A stretch of DNA of 64,000 nt from Halarcobacter bivalviorum (GTDB taxonomy: Bacteria > Campylobacterota > Campylobacteria > Campylobacterales > Arcobacteraceae). Under the pieces are notes generated by a model that searched no databases, was not told the origin of the DNA, and saw nothing but the letters and a program-made list of their open reading frames with translations. The stretch covers positions 434,001 through 498,000 of the forward strand of contig NZ_CP031217.1 of NCBI RefSeq assembly GCF_003346815.1, read 5' to 3'. Shown piece after piece: positions 16,367-25,780 of this stretch (positions are counted from its first letter, which is position 1; each line of letters starts with the position of its first letter). Position numbers and translations under genes: made by a program.

Positions 16367-17821
16367 ATGATTAGTGGTTTATGGAACGGTATTAGTGGAT
16401 TAGATACTTTTGAAAAGGCTTTAAGTAGCCAATCAAATAATATCTCTAATACAAATACAATTGGTCATAAGTCAGATACAATCTCTTTTCAAGATATGAT
16501 GTACCAATCAAGATATGGTAAAGGGGTTATGGTTCAAGATATAAGAAAAGATTTTTCTCAAGGTGGACTGAAAGTAACAAATAATGATTTAGATGTTGCT
16601 ATTGAGGGTAAAGGTTTTTTTATTGTAAATGATCCTCTTACTGGAGAAAATTTTTATACAAGGGCAGGTAACTTTAAAGTAGGTGCAAATGGAACACTTC
16701 AAACCGTTGATGGTAAAATGGTTTATGGTTCTACTCCTGTTTTAACAAATTTAACTAGTAGTGATGGAACTTCTCAATTTACTAATAAGTATAATACTGA
16801 AATTACTTCAAAACAAATTTCAACTGCAGATTATATTGAATCAATTAATGCTAAAACAACAGATTATACTTTAAGTGCTCAAGATAGTGGAGTATCAGGA
16901 AGTGGATTTAAAGATAGAGCTTCAAAAATTTCAGATATTAGAGATTTAATTACTAATTATAATGAAAAGTTAGATCTTTATGTTAGTAATCCAAATGCTG
17001 CAAGTACTCCTGCTACTTCTCAACAAACACAAATTTCTTATGCTTCATTTTTAACAGATTTACAAAGTGAAGATGATTATATTGAAGTATCAATTAATGG
17101 CGAAAATGTTAGACAATATTTTGATACAGATGTACAAACGACAATGAATCTTTTTGCTGATAAATTATCTTCTGTTACTGGTTTAACTGCAAGTGTTGAT
17201 ACAAGTGGATTAGTAACTATAGATTCTTTAGTACCAGGAAAAGACTTTGATATAAAAGATGCAGCTATTAATAATAATGCTCCTGTAATTACTGAAACTA
17301 TTGCACCTAGCATTGGTTCAGGAAGAGGTATGGTTGATTCTGCAAGAACAGCATTGAAAAATGCATTAGAAGCAGCAGATGCAAAGTTTTTAGAGATGAC
17401 ACATACAATTGGGAATAGCAATGCTGCTCTTACAGGAATAGGAGAAATCCAATTAAAATTAGATAGTTTAAATATTGTAGAGAATGTATTTGGAAATTTA
17501 TCTATTGAAAATGGTGTGATTTATGCTAAAGATGGCGAAAACAAATTTTTAATTGGTAAATTAGAAACAGCATATTTTATTAATCCAGAAGGCTTAAATC
17601 CTCAAGGAAATAATTTATATGCAGCAAATGTAGAAGCAGGAGATCCTCTAAATGCACAATATGTTAATAAATTAGTCGGTGGAGCGGTTGAGCTTAGTAA
17701 TACAAATTTAGGTGATGGACTTGTTGATATGATGGTATATCAAAGAGCTTTTGAAGCTAGTTCAAAATCAATTACTACAGCTGATGAATTTTTAAAAACA
17801 GCATTACAACTAAAGAAATAA
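16367..17821 (+). CDS. flgE: flagellar hook protein FlgE, shorter paralogue
   Basis: A 484-residue FlgE-family protein. The N-terminus (MISGLWNGISGLDTFEKAL, then SSQSNNISNTNT) and C-terminus (LVDMMVYQRAFEASSKSI) form the D0/D1 core; DVAIEGKGFFIV is the conserved FlgE/F/G beta motif. It follows flgD by 9 bp. A larger hook gene follows directly, so this genome makes two hook-type proteins, as Campylobacter and Helicobacter do (one beside flgD, one the major hook). Which of the two is the main hook subunit here is not certain; the longer one is the better candidate. Confidence 0.9.
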   Translation: MISGLWNGISGLDTFEKALSSQSNNISNTNTIGHKSDTISFQDMMYQSRYGKGVMVQDIRKDFSQGGLKVTNNDLDVAIEGKGFFIVNDPLTGENFYTRAGNFKVGANGTLQTVDGKMVYGSTPVLTNLTSSDGTSQFTNKYNTEITSKQISTADYIESINAKTTDYTLSAQDSGVSGSGFKDRASKISDIRDLITNYNEKLDLYVSNPNAASTPATSQQTQISYASFLTDLQSEDDYIEVSINGENVRQYFDTDVQTTMNLFADKLSSVTGLTASVDTSGLVTIDSLVPGKDFDIKDAAINNNAPVITETIAPSIGSGRGMVDSARTALKNALEAADAKFLEMTHTIGNSNAALTGIGEIQLKLDSLNIVENVFGNLSIENGVIYAKDGENKFLIGKLETAYFINPEGLNPQGNNLYAANVEAGDPLNAQYVNKLVGGAVELSNTNLGDGLVDMMVYQRAFEASSKSITTADEFLKTALQLKK

Positions 17822-17834
17822 TTTTCTTTAGTTA

Positions 17835-17878
17835 GTGTTTAAATATCAGTGCTTTTGTAAGCATTAATATTTGAACAT
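17835..17878 (+). promoter_or_regulatory. long stem-loop between the two hook genes
   Basis: 17835-17854 pairs with 17859-17878 around a 4-nt loop (TTGT), with G-U pairs and one C/A mismatch. No T-tract follows, so it may set relative expression of the two hook genes by processing or stability rather than full termination. Confidence 0.5.
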
Positions 17879-17914
17879 GTAAAAGTGTTTAAAAATTTAT
17901 CTAAAGGATAAATC

Positions 17915-20497
17915 ATGATCGGAGCATTATGGACAGGGATTTCAGGACTTTCGTCTCATCAAACAGCGTTAGATAATGAATCTCACAATATTTCAAATGT
18001 TAACACAGTAGGGTATAAAGCCTCTAGAATCTCTTTTGCAGATCAAATGTATCAAGATAGAATCGGTAAAGGTTCTAAAGTACTTGATGCAGAAAAACTG
18101 TATGTGCAAGGTAACTTGAAACTTACAGGAGTTGATTATGATATGGCAATTAGTGGAGATGGTTTCTTTACTGTAAAAAACACTAATGCAAGTGGATCAG
18201 GAGAAAACTATTATACTCGTGCTGGTAACTTCAGAATGGGTGATAATGGTACACTTCAAGATGCAGCTGGAAATGAAGTTCAAGGATGGGCCATGAGGCC
18301 TATTGATACTGATAAAGATGTTGTATCAACAAATCCAAATAATAAAACTTTTACAGGTGACTATACAAAACTTTTATCATCAAAAGTAATTAAGCACTCT
18401 AATTATATTGAAACAATTACAGCAAAAGCTACAGATTATAACTTAACAGCAAAAGCTGACTCAGATTCAGTTTTTGAAGGAGCAGGTGGTAAGAGTAAAG
18501 CATCTAAAATTTCTGATGTTGAAGCTTTAGTTGCTAGTTATGCATCATGGCTTCAAAAACTTCAAGATGAGCCAGATGGGGGAAGTGCTAGTTCTACTTC
18601 TCAAATTTCACAAATCAACTTTAAATCAGGTGAAGATGGACTTGTTACTAAAAATGGTGAGCAAATTTATGTATATATAGATGGAAATAAATATTCACAA
18701 GAGTATATTCCTACAACTGCAAGTAATGATTTTATTGAAAGTTTCTTAGGTACAACTGACTCAGCAAAAGCCTCTGTTGCAGGTACAACAGTTACTATTG
18801 ATTCAGTATCTAGTAATACAAGATATGAACTAACAATTGGTACTGAAACAGTATTTTATGATTCAGATTCAACTGCAACAATGGATGAAATTCTTGATGG
18901 ATTAGAAGATGCAATAAATTCAAATCCAAATATTACACCTACAATCACTAAAAATAGTGCTGCAGGTACAATTGATATTGCTGGTGCAGGTGCTGTATCA
19001 GAGCAAACTTTTGATAGTTCTTTAGATATTGATTATGATATTGCAGCAGGTAGGGTAGCAACTTATAGAGCATTAGCAGATAAAATATCAGAGATTCCAG
19101 GGCTTAGAGCTTATATGGTAAGCGAAGATGGTGGAACAAATAATGATGTATTAGAAGATAATGATATTTTCAAACTTTCTACATCAAATAAAGATATGCT
19201 AAAAGGTATTATTCAAATTGAATCATTAATTCCTGGTAAAGCTTTTGACATCTCAGAAGTAGGAGAAACTTCAAATAACAACTCTGTAGCAGGTGCTTAT
19301 CAATCTACGAGTATAGCAGTAGCTGGTACAGGTGTAGGTGCATTACAAAGTGCCAGAGATGCTTTAGCTCGTGCAATTACTGGTAATCAACAAGATGTAT
19401 ATACTCCAGCTGATTTAGGTTTATCTGGAAACTCAACATTAAATGATTTTAGATATTCTCTTACAATTTATGATAAAGAGTTAGAAAAAATCATTCCTGT
19501 ACCAAATGATAATGCAACAATTCCTCAACCTGTAGATATTAATATTACAGATGTTACAAGTGTACAAGATTTTGTAGATCAATTCAATGCTCAAGCTCAA
19601 AGCTCAAGTCCAGCTCTTGCAGATTATGTTGAAGCTTTAAATATCAATGGAAATGTTGTTATTCAAACAAAAGATCATAATTATGATGTTGAATTTAGTG
19701 GAAGCTTAAAAGATGCAGTAAATGTAGTTAACGTTGCTGGAACTACAGGTACTACTTCTTCAACTATTTCTGGAACAAATATTGATTTTGGAAAAGGTAT
19801 AGACTTCACATATACTTATGATGATGGTACTATTAATGGAAATGTAAATATTTCAGGCGCAAATAGTTTAGCAGATATTGCTACACAAATTAATGCAGTA
19901 TCTGGTTTAAGTGCTACTGTAGTAGGAAATGATGTTGTAGTAACATCTGATGCTGGTACTAACTTTACAACAAGTAACTTTACTAATGGTCTTACTGGTG
20001 TAACTAATGTGCCAATTGATAAAAATAATGATTATAGTGGAAGACAAGGTGCAGGTGCAGAGTTTATTGAATTAGTTAATACAGTTGATCAAACAACTAC
20101 TCAAAGTTCATTACAATTAAAACTTGATACTTTAGGTATTTCAGATTCAGCATTTGGTGAATTCTCTGTAGATAGTACAGGTTTAATTACTATGAAACAA
20201 GATGGTGCAGTATTTGCTATTGGACAAGTTTCTATTGCATTATTTAATAATACAAGAGGATTAAATCCAAGTGGAGATAACTTACTTGCTAAAACAAATG
20301 AATCTGGGGAACCAATTTATAACCTAAATAATGATAAAACAGCAAAAATTGAAGGTAAAACATTAGAACTTTCAACTGCAGATTTATCAGAAAGTTTAGT
20401 TAACCTAATGGTATTCCAAAGAGCATTTGAAGCAAATGCTAAATCAATTACTACATCAGATCAGTTATTAAATACACTGATCAATCTAAAAAGATAA
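17915..20497 (+). CDS. flgE2: flagellar hook protein FlgE, long paralogue (probable major hook)
   Basis: An 860-residue hook protein with the usual ends (MIGALWTGISGLSSHQTALD, then NESHNISNVNTVGYK; and LVNLMVFQRAFEANAKSI). The DMAISGDGFFTV motif near residue 83 is intact. The extra length lies in the middle (about 150-760), Ser/Thr/Asp/Gly-rich sequence that would form surface-exposed outer domains; large hook proteins of this kind are known in Campylobacterota. The frame is continuous with no sign of fusion. It is bracketed by a stem-loop upstream and a terminator-like hairpin downstream. Confidence 0.93.
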   Translation: MIGALWTGISGLSSHQTALDNESHNISNVNTVGYKASRISFADQMYQDRIGKGSKVLDAEKLYVQGNLKLTGVDYDMAISGDGFFTVKNTNASGSGENYYTRAGNFRMGDNGTLQDAAGNEVQGWAMRPIDTDKDVVSTNPNNKTFTGDYTKLLSSKVIKHSNYIETITAKATDYNLTAKADSDSVFEGAGGKSKASKISDVEALVASYASWLQKLQDEPDGGSASSTSQISQINFKSGEDGLVTKNGEQIYVYIDGNKYSQEYIPTTASNDFIESFLGTTDSAKASVAGTTVTIDSVSSNTRYELTIGTETVFYDSDSTATMDEILDGLEDAINSNPNITPTITKNSAAGTIDIAGAGAVSEQTFDSSLDIDYDIAAGRVATYRALADKISEIPGLRAYMVSEDGGTNNDVLEDNDIFKLSTSNKDMLKGIIQIESLIPGKAFDISEVGETSNNNSVAGAYQSTSIAVAGTGVGALQSARDALARAITGNQQDVYTPADLGLSGNSTLNDFRYSLTIYDKELEKIIPVPNDNATIPQPVDINITDVTSVQDFVDQFNAQAQSSSPALADYVEALNINGNVVIQTKDHNYDVEFSGSLKDAVNVVNVAGTTGTTSSTISGTNIDFGKGIDFTYTYDDGTINGNVNISGANSLADIATQINAVSGLSATVVGNDVVVTSDAGTNFTTSNFTNGLTGVTNVPIDKNNDYSGRQGAGAEFIELVNTVDQTTTQSSLQLKLDTLGISDSAFGEFSVDSTGLITMKQDGAVFAIGQVSIALFNNTRGLNPSGDNLLAKTNESGEPIYNLNNDKTAKIEGKTLELSTADLSESLVNLMVFQRAFEANAKSITTSDQLLNTLINLKR

Positions 20498-20498
20498 T

Positions 20499-20524
20499 TT
20501 TAAGAAGGCTTTTGCCTTCTTAAA
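20499..20524 (+). terminator. hairpin after the long hook gene
   Basis: An 11-bp perfect stem (TTTAAGAAGGC with GCCTTCTTAAA) around TTTT. No downstream T-run is present, so it may only reduce read-through into the following genes. Confidence 0.45.
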
Positions 20525-20543
20525 TACTTAAAAGAGGAAAAAA

Positions 20544-20873
20544 TTGGATAATTTTTTATTAGTTACAATAATTGGAGTTTTACTTTTATACTTTTTTTCA
20601 AGTACTAATGTTCACAAAGCTTTGTATAGAAAAGTTAATGAAGAAAAAAACATGGTAGAAGATGAGAATAAACGTTTACAAGAGATTATTGAAAGGTACG
20701 AAAAACAAGTTAAAGTTAGTGCTGGTACTTTAAAAAATTCTCAAGATTCTTTGCAAGTTGCAAGGGATGATTTACAAAAATTAAGACTTGAAAATGCAGA
20801 ATTAAAACATCAAGTTGATATATTAGAAAAAAGAACAGAAGAGCTTTACGCACAAGTAAATACAATGGTTTAG
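20544..20873 (+). CDS. small membrane-anchored coiled-coil protein
   Basis: A 109-residue protein: an N-terminal membrane segment (about residues 3-20, LLVTIIGVLLLYFF), then a continuous charged coiled coil (about 30-105). The start is TTG with AGAGGA 8 bp upstream. It is 10 bp from the following TPR gene, so the two are probably co-translated. I do not recognise a family. Its shape, a single anchor plus a helical rod, fits a scaffold or spacer in the membrane around the motor, but this is only inference from context. Confidence 0.7.
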   Translation: MDNFLLVTIIGVLLLYFFSSTNVHKALYRKVNEEKNMVEDENKRLQEIIERYEKQVKVSAGTLKNSQDSLQVARDDLQKLRLENAELKHQVDILEKRTEELYAQVNTMV

Positions 20874-20883
20874 GAAGACTTAT

Positions 20884-22881
20884 TTGAAAAAGATATTTAG
20901 TTTATTATTTATATTAATTATTATTCCTGTTGTATCTTTTTCAAATGAGGGTAAAATAGATTCTCAGCCTGAAATACTATTTAAATATGACAAATTAAAA
21001 GAAAATCAAGAAAAATTTAGACTACAAGTAGAATTTAATAAAGCTATTTTATTACTTGAAAAAGGGGAGTATAAAAAAGCAATTGATAGTTTTAAAGTTA
21101 CTTCAAAACTATTAAAAATACCATCTTTTTTAAATATTGGAATTGCTTATTACAAGTTGGGACAAATAGAAAATGCAGTTCTATACTTAAATAATATTTA
21201 TGAGTATAAAGAAGCTATTTATTCTGATACTTATTCTTATATCTCTGCCAGTTATTATCTTTATATGATAAAGAAAGAGAGAGTTTATTTAGAGACGATA
21301 ATTAATATTACTAAAAAATTCAAAAATCTAACAGAACATTCAAAAAGATTAGTCGTGGATACTTTTATTCTTTTAAAAGACTATGAAATGGCATTAAAAG
21401 TATTAGAAACTATGGATTTTCCTATGAATCTAAAGAAAGCTCTTTTATTTTTAAAATTACAAGATTATGTTAAAGCAGAAAGATATCTTCAAAAAGCAAA
21501 AGAAGAAACTTTTAATCAAGAGAGAATTAACTTGATTTTATGGCTAATGGTTTACAGAGATTTAAAAGCAAATGAAATCCCTAAGATATTAGATAGAATT
21601 AAAGAGATAGAAAAAGTAAAAGATAATTTTAAAGTAAATCAAGAATATCCTCTCAAAATCTTTTTTAATAGAGCAAAATTTACTCCAAAAGAGTATTTGA
21701 CTTTTGTAACAAAATTTAATCAAGAAAGAAAAATAGATTTTCTTTTTTATTTTGCACCCTTTGTTTTCTCTGATAAACAAGAGATCCTATATGATATTTC
21801 AAAAGGATTTATCTTTAAAGATCAACAAAATGTTGAAAGCTTAGAAGAGATGGTAAAGTATAATGCAAACTTCATTGAAATAATTCAAGAAGACCCAATT
21901 GTTAGAGTAAATAAAATGCAATCTTTTATAAAAGAGGATTCAAACTCATATATTTATTACAATCTTGCATTATGTTATGCTCAAATAAGTGATTTCCATA
22001 ATGCACATAAATATTTTTCAAAAGCATATAAATTAAATCCAGGTAATAAACTCTATTCTGTAATGACTTTAATAAGTGCTGATAAGATTAATAAAAAGAT
22101 AAAAGATAAAGAATATATTATTCAGAATATTAAATCAAAAAATGGTATGTATAAATATTTTGGACAAACAATATATAAAGAGTTTTTAGAACCAAAATTC
22201 AAAGTTGAATTTGAACCATTAACTTATAATCAAACAATATTTTATAAAGCTTTAGATTATTTAACTAAATTAAATGAAGATAAAGTAACTTTAGAACACC
22301 CTTTATTTTTAGATCATTATAAAGATCCATTAGTTTATTTAATGAAATCAACAATAAGAAGAGAAGGTGAAAATAACTTTGGGTATTTCGCTAGATTACA
22401 AGATAAGACACCATTAACAATAAATAATAATTTTCTTGAAGGCCCACTTATTATTACTAAATATTATATTGATTTATTAAAAGCAATTGGTTTATTTCAT
22501 AAAGCTGATTTAACATTAACAGGAGTTGAAACACCATCTTATTTAAGAACAAAAGCTTTAAGAGAATTACATGATGGAAATCCGAAAGAGAGTCTTTCTA
22601 TTTTACAAGCTTTACAAAAACTGTATAAATTAGAAGATAAATATACTATGTATTTAATTGTTGCTTCACAATTAGAAGATGATAAATATAATGAAGCTCT
22701 TTTACAAATTTCATTAATAAAAGCTATGTTAAAAGATCCTGGTGCAGATTTTTTAACAGGAGTACAACTTGTTCAAGATTTAAAACTTAATAGTGCCTCT
22801 CAATATTTTAGAGAACCTTATTTAGATTCTTTTATTGACTTTCAACTAACTAACTTTGATAGCCTCTTAGAGTCATTGTAA
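20884..22881 (+). CDS. secreted TPR-repeat protein in flagellar cluster
   Basis: A 665-residue protein with a signal peptide (about 1-19) and TPR-like helical pairs at about 40-110 (FNKAILLLEKGEYKKAIDSF; FLNIGIAYYKLGQIENAVLY) and again near 355-395 (YIYYNLALCYAQISDFHNAH). It is thus probably periplasmic. Campylobacter and Helicobacter need two periplasmic TPR proteins, PflA and PflB, for stator scaffolding; this gene or the one at 34156 may be their counterparts, but sequence similarity cannot be judged here. It starts with TTG, 10 bp after the coiled-coil gene, and is followed by a new promoter. Confidence 0.72.
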   Translation: MKKIFSLLFILIIIPVVSFSNEGKIDSQPEILFKYDKLKENQEKFRLQVEFNKAILLLEKGEYKKAIDSFKVTSKLLKIPSFLNIGIAYYKLGQIENAVLYLNNIYEYKEAIYSDTYSYISASYYLYMIKKERVYLETIINITKKFKNLTEHSKRLVVDTFILLKDYEMALKVLETMDFPMNLKKALLFLKLQDYVKAERYLQKAKEETFNQERINLILWLMVYRDLKANEIPKILDRIKEIEKVKDNFKVNQEYPLKIFFNRAKFTPKEYLTFVTKFNQERKIDFLFYFAPFVFSDKQEILYDISKGFIFKDQQNVESLEEMVKYNANFIEIIQEDPIVRVNKMQSFIKEDSNSYIYYNLALCYAQISDFHNAHKYFSKAYKLNPGNKLYSVMTLISADKINKKIKDKEYIIQNIKSKNGMYKYFGQTIYKEFLEPKFKVEFEPLTYNQTIFYKALDYLTKLNEDKVTLEHPLFLDHYKDPLVYLMKSTIRREGENNFGYFARLQDKTPLTINNNFLEGPLIITKYYIDLLKAIGLFHKADLTLTGVETPSYLRTKALRELHDGNPKESLSILQALQKLYKLEDKYTMYLIVASQLEDDKYNEALLQISLIKAMLKDPGADFLTGVQLVQDLKLNSASQYFREPYLDSFIDFQLTNFDSLLESL

Positions 22882-22940
22882 AAATAATATAATTTCCCTC
22901 GTTTTTTTCGTAATATTCATCTATTTTAATTTTTTTTTGA

Positions 22941-22946
22941 TATAAT
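22941..22946 (+). promoter_or_regulatory. -10 box of the flaG-fliY-mot operon
   Basis: Perfect TATAAT after a T8 run, with a predicted start near 22953. A strong AAAGGAGG ribosome site (22968-22975) precedes the ATG at 22981. It drives the longest gene string in the window. Confidence 0.6.
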
Positions 22947-22980
22947 AATTACAATTCTGTACTTTTTAAAGGAGGCTCTT

Positions 22981-23295
22981 ATGGAATTAGGAAGAATTGC
23001 TGAAATAGATAATGCACAAGTTAATCATACAGATAAAGCTAAAACAGTTCAAGAAGTCGATGAAAAGCATAAAACCATCCAAGACGACCAGTATAAAAAA
23101 GTACAAGGTTCACTACATGAAACTGAGAAAAATGAAGTTATTCTTGATAATATTAAATTTGGGTATAACAAACAGTCTCAGGACTTCTTTGTAAAAGTTA
23201 CTAGAGGGGATGCTGAATATAAGTATCCTACCGAAGATATGATGAGAATTAAAGCTCATATGATGGAATCTCTAGAAGAACACGAACTAAAATAG
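22981..23295 (+). CDS. flaG: FlaG-like protein
   Basis: A 104-residue protein whose C-terminal half matches the FlaG pattern: ILDNIKFGYNKQSQDFFVKV, then a short beta segment and TEDMMRIKAHMMESL. FlaG proteins are secreted or filament-associated and influence filament length. The N-terminal half is Lys/Gln/Asp-rich and variable. Strong ribosome site and its own promoter. The usual FlaG ending (V-x-R-Q-I-P) is replaced by EYKYPTED, so the family call is moderate. Confidence 0.68.
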   Translation: MELGRIAEIDNAQVNHTDKAKTVQEVDEKHKTIQDDQYKKVQGSLHETEKNEVILDNIKFGYNKQSQDFFVKVTRGDAEYKYPTEDMMRIKAHMMESLEEHELK

Positions 23296-23318
23296 AAATT
23301 TGAACAAAGGGTTTATTT

Positions 23319-24236
23319 TTGGCATCTGATTTATCAAGTTTTTTAAAAGATGAATTAGCTAATACTTTAGAACAACTACTTTCAAAAAGCACTACAGTTG
23401 ACTCTGTATCAGCATTAGATGTAAGTAGTTTAGATGATTCTCAATGTATTGAAGTATCAGTTAAGTTTGAATTTTCAACTATTAGCTCTATTTGGAAATT
23501 TTATATTCCTTCTATTACTGCAACGAAATTTGAATATTTCATGCTTGGAGGAATGGGAGATTTAAAAGAGCATATTGATGATGAAATTGCCGATGCAGTA
23601 AATGAGATTATCTCTAATGTATGTGGTAGTTTATGTACATCAATTAATGCACAAGGTTTTCCTGATGTAAGCTCTATAAAATCAGAAGTTGCAGAGTTTT
23701 CTATAAAAGTATGTAGTGATATTGAAGATAGTGATAATATATATACTCTTGATTTATCATTAGATGGAGAGAAACTACCAATTTATCTATTATTAGATGA
23801 AATAATATTACCTTATTTATCATCTATTACTGGATATGATGACTCAGCAGATGTAAATAATAGTGTCTCTACACCAGCAGCAGTAAGTGCTCCAAATAAT
23901 CAAGCACCAAATTCTATTGCAACTATGGGACCTAATGTAAGTACTATTAGTTCTTTATTATCTGAAGAATCAGCAGAAAACTTACAACTATTATTTAATA
24001 TAAAGCTAAAACTAAGTGTTAGATTAGGAACTAAAAACTTTTTATTAAAAGATATTTTAAGATGGGATATTGGAGAAATAATTGAACTAGAACAAATGGT
24101 TAATGAACCTTTAGACATTTTAGTAAATGGTGTTAAAATAGGTGAAGGTGAAGCTGTAATCGTTGAAGGTAAATTTGGTTTAAAAATCAAAAATATTGGT
24201 GATAGTTCAATGAAACTTAGTCAAATAGGAATGTAA
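23319..24236 (+). CDS. fliY: flagellar switch protein FliY (CheC-like plus FliN-type domain)
   Basis: A 305-residue protein with an N-terminal CheC/FliM-middle-like domain (about 1-170) and a C-terminal SpoA/FliN domain (about 225-303: FNIKLKLSVRLGTKNFLLKD; EPLDILVNGVKIGEGEAVIV). FliY stands with FliN and FliM in the C ring of Campylobacterota. The possible CheC phosphatase motif reads DAVNEIISNVCG, with one extra residue between Glu and Asn relative to the usual E-x2-N, so activity is doubtful. The N-terminus lacks the acidic CheY-binding helix seen in FliM and in some FliY. The start is TTG. It is followed 3 bp later by motA. Confidence 0.85.
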   Translation: MASDLSSFLKDELANTLEQLLSKSTTVDSVSALDVSSLDDSQCIEVSVKFEFSTISSIWKFYIPSITATKFEYFMLGGMGDLKEHIDDEIADAVNEIISNVCGSLCTSINAQGFPDVSSIKSEVAEFSIKVCSDIEDSDNIYTLDLSLDGEKLPIYLLLDEIILPYLSSITGYDDSADVNNSVSTPAAVSAPNNQAPNSIATMGPNVSTISSLLSEESAENLQLLFNIKLKLSVRLGTKNFLLKDILRWDIGEIIELEQMVNEPLDILVNGVKIGEGEAVIVEGKFGLKIKNIGDSSMKLSQIGM

Positions 24237-24239
24237 TTT

Positions 24240-24998
24240 ATGGATAAAAGTACTGCAGGTGGATTGGCTGGTGGTTGGGCCTTAGTTTCCTTAGCCATAA
24301 TGTTAGGTGGGGTTGGTTTTGGACCTTATATTGATGTTCCTTCATTTGTTATTGTTATTGGTGGAACATTGGCAGTTACTGCAGGACAATTTGAACCAGC
24401 AGATTTAAAAAGAATGTTCCCAGCAATGAAAGTTGCAATGAGTGAAGTAAAGGTTGAACCTCTTCCTGAGCTAATAGAAAAGATTACTTTTTATGCCACA
24501 GAAATTAAAAAACATGGTGTAATGCATATTGAACAAAAGGTTTTAGAAGAAGAAAATCCTTTTTTTAAAGAAGCTTTTCAACTATTAGTTGATGGTACTA
24601 AAGCTGAAACATTAACTCCTTTACTACAAACAAAGTTAGACTATATGGAAAAAAGACATAGTGTAATGCATAAGATGTTTGCTAATATTGGAGGAACTTC
24701 TGGTTCTATGGGAATGATTGGTACATTAGTTGGACTTGTAGCTATGCTTGCAAACCTTTCTGATCCTGCTTCAGTTGGTCCTGCAATGGCAGTTGCTTTA
24801 TTAACAACTATGTATGGAGCTTTAATTGGAACACTATTTGCAGGTCTTATTGAGAGTAAATTATCTCAAAAGCATGGAAAAGAGGTTGAAGCTTGTGAGG
24901 TTATTATTCTTGGTGCAACAATGATTGCAGCAGAAGAATCTATTGGAAATATAAAAATGCAGTTAAACGCAATTTTAGTTGATGAAGTAGAAGAGTAA
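24240..24998 (+). CDS. motA: flagellar stator subunit MotA
   Basis: MotA forms the ion channel ring of the stator with MotB. The 252-residue protein has paired membrane segments near the N-terminus (about 9-30 and 33-50) and again at about 145-200 (GMIGTLVGLVAMLANLSDP; AVALLTTMYGALIGTLFAGL), with a cytoplasmic loop between them that contacts FliG. The proton-type or sodium-type choice cannot be decided from sequence here. The motB gene follows 5 bp later. Confidence 0.96.
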   Translation: MDKSTAGGLAGGWALVSLAIMLGGVGFGPYIDVPSFVIVIGGTLAVTAGQFEPADLKRMFPAMKVAMSEVKVEPLPELIEKITFYATEIKKHGVMHIEQKVLEEENPFFKEAFQLLVDGTKAETLTPLLQTKLDYMEKRHSVMHKMFANIGGTSGSMGMIGTLVGLVAMLANLSDPASVGPAMAVALLTTMYGALIGTLFAGLIESKLSQKHGKEVEACEVIILGATMIAAEESIGNIKMQLNAILVDEVEE

Positions 24999-25003
24999 AA
25001 TTT

Positions 25004-25777
25004 ATGGCAGATAAAAAGTGTCCAGAATGTCCTAAATGTTTACCAGGTTGGCTAGTTCAATTTGGTGACTTAATGTCATTATTACTTACTTTTTTTATTT
25101 TACTTTTATCTATGGCAGTAATGGATAAGAAAAAAGTAGAAGAGTATTTTGATATTATGAAAAAAGCAATGGGCTTTATAGATGCTTCAACAGATGTTCA
25201 AACACAATCAGAAAAACACTCTTCTGAAACAAGTAATTCTTCAAATGATGAAACTGATTCAAATGATGAAACAGTTGAAGAGACAATGCAAGAAGTTGCT
25301 GAACTTGTAAATCAAATGAATGATATTAGTACCGTTGAAACTGAGCAAATTCAATTAGAAAAAGGGCAAAATGAGTTTACTCTGGATATTCCTTCTACTA
25401 TCATGTTTAAAGAAGGTGAGTATGAAATTACAAATCCTAATACAAAAAGATTTATTGCTAAGATAGCAAGAGTAATTAGAACAATGCCACAAGCTTTTAA
25501 TATTGAAATAATAGGACATACTGCAACAAGTGGCTTTAATGATGAAAAAATACCAAGAGATAATTGGGATTTATCAGCATTAAGATCAATTGCAGTTGTA
25601 AAAGAGTTAATTAAAAATAGAATAGACCCAAGTGCATTAAAAGTATCAGCTTACTCTTCTTATCATCCAAAAAGTGAATTAGCTTCAGATAATAGAAGAG
25701 TTGAGATGAAATTTTTTGCTGATAATACAAATGATGATATACTGTCAGAAGAGAGTTTCTTCGATAGATTGGAGTAA
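25004..25777 (+). CDS. motB: flagellar stator subunit MotB
   Basis: A 257-residue stator protein: cytoplasmic start CPECPKCLPGWLVQFGDLMS, one membrane helix with the ion-binding Asp (GDLMSLLLTFFILLLSMAV), a plug/linker, and a C-terminal OmpA-like wall-binding domain (IEIIGHTATSGF; LSALRSIAVVKELI; DNRRVEMKF). Two CxxC-like cysteine pairs precede the membrane helix, which is common in this family. It is translated right after motA. Confidence 0.95.
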   Translation: MADKKCPECPKCLPGWLVQFGDLMSLLLTFFILLLSMAVMDKKKVEEYFDIMKKAMGFIDASTDVQTQSEKHSSETSNSSNDETDSNDETVEETMQEVAELVNQMNDISTVETEQIQLEKGQNEFTLDIPSTIMFKEGEYEITNPNTKRFIAKIARVIRTMPQAFNIEIIGHTATSGFNDEKIPRDNWDLSALRSIAVVKELIKNRIDPSALKVSAYSSYHPKSELASDNRRVEMKFFADNTNDDILSEESFFDRLE

Positions 25778-25780
25778 AAG

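Noticed and set aside
17077-17421. 114-codon minus-strand frame inside the shorter hook gene
   Set aside because: Codon shadow; flgE is continuous on the plus strand.
23012-23194. 60-codon frame within flaG in another phase
   Set aside because: It lies wholly within the flaG-like gene, which has the promoter and strong ribosome site.
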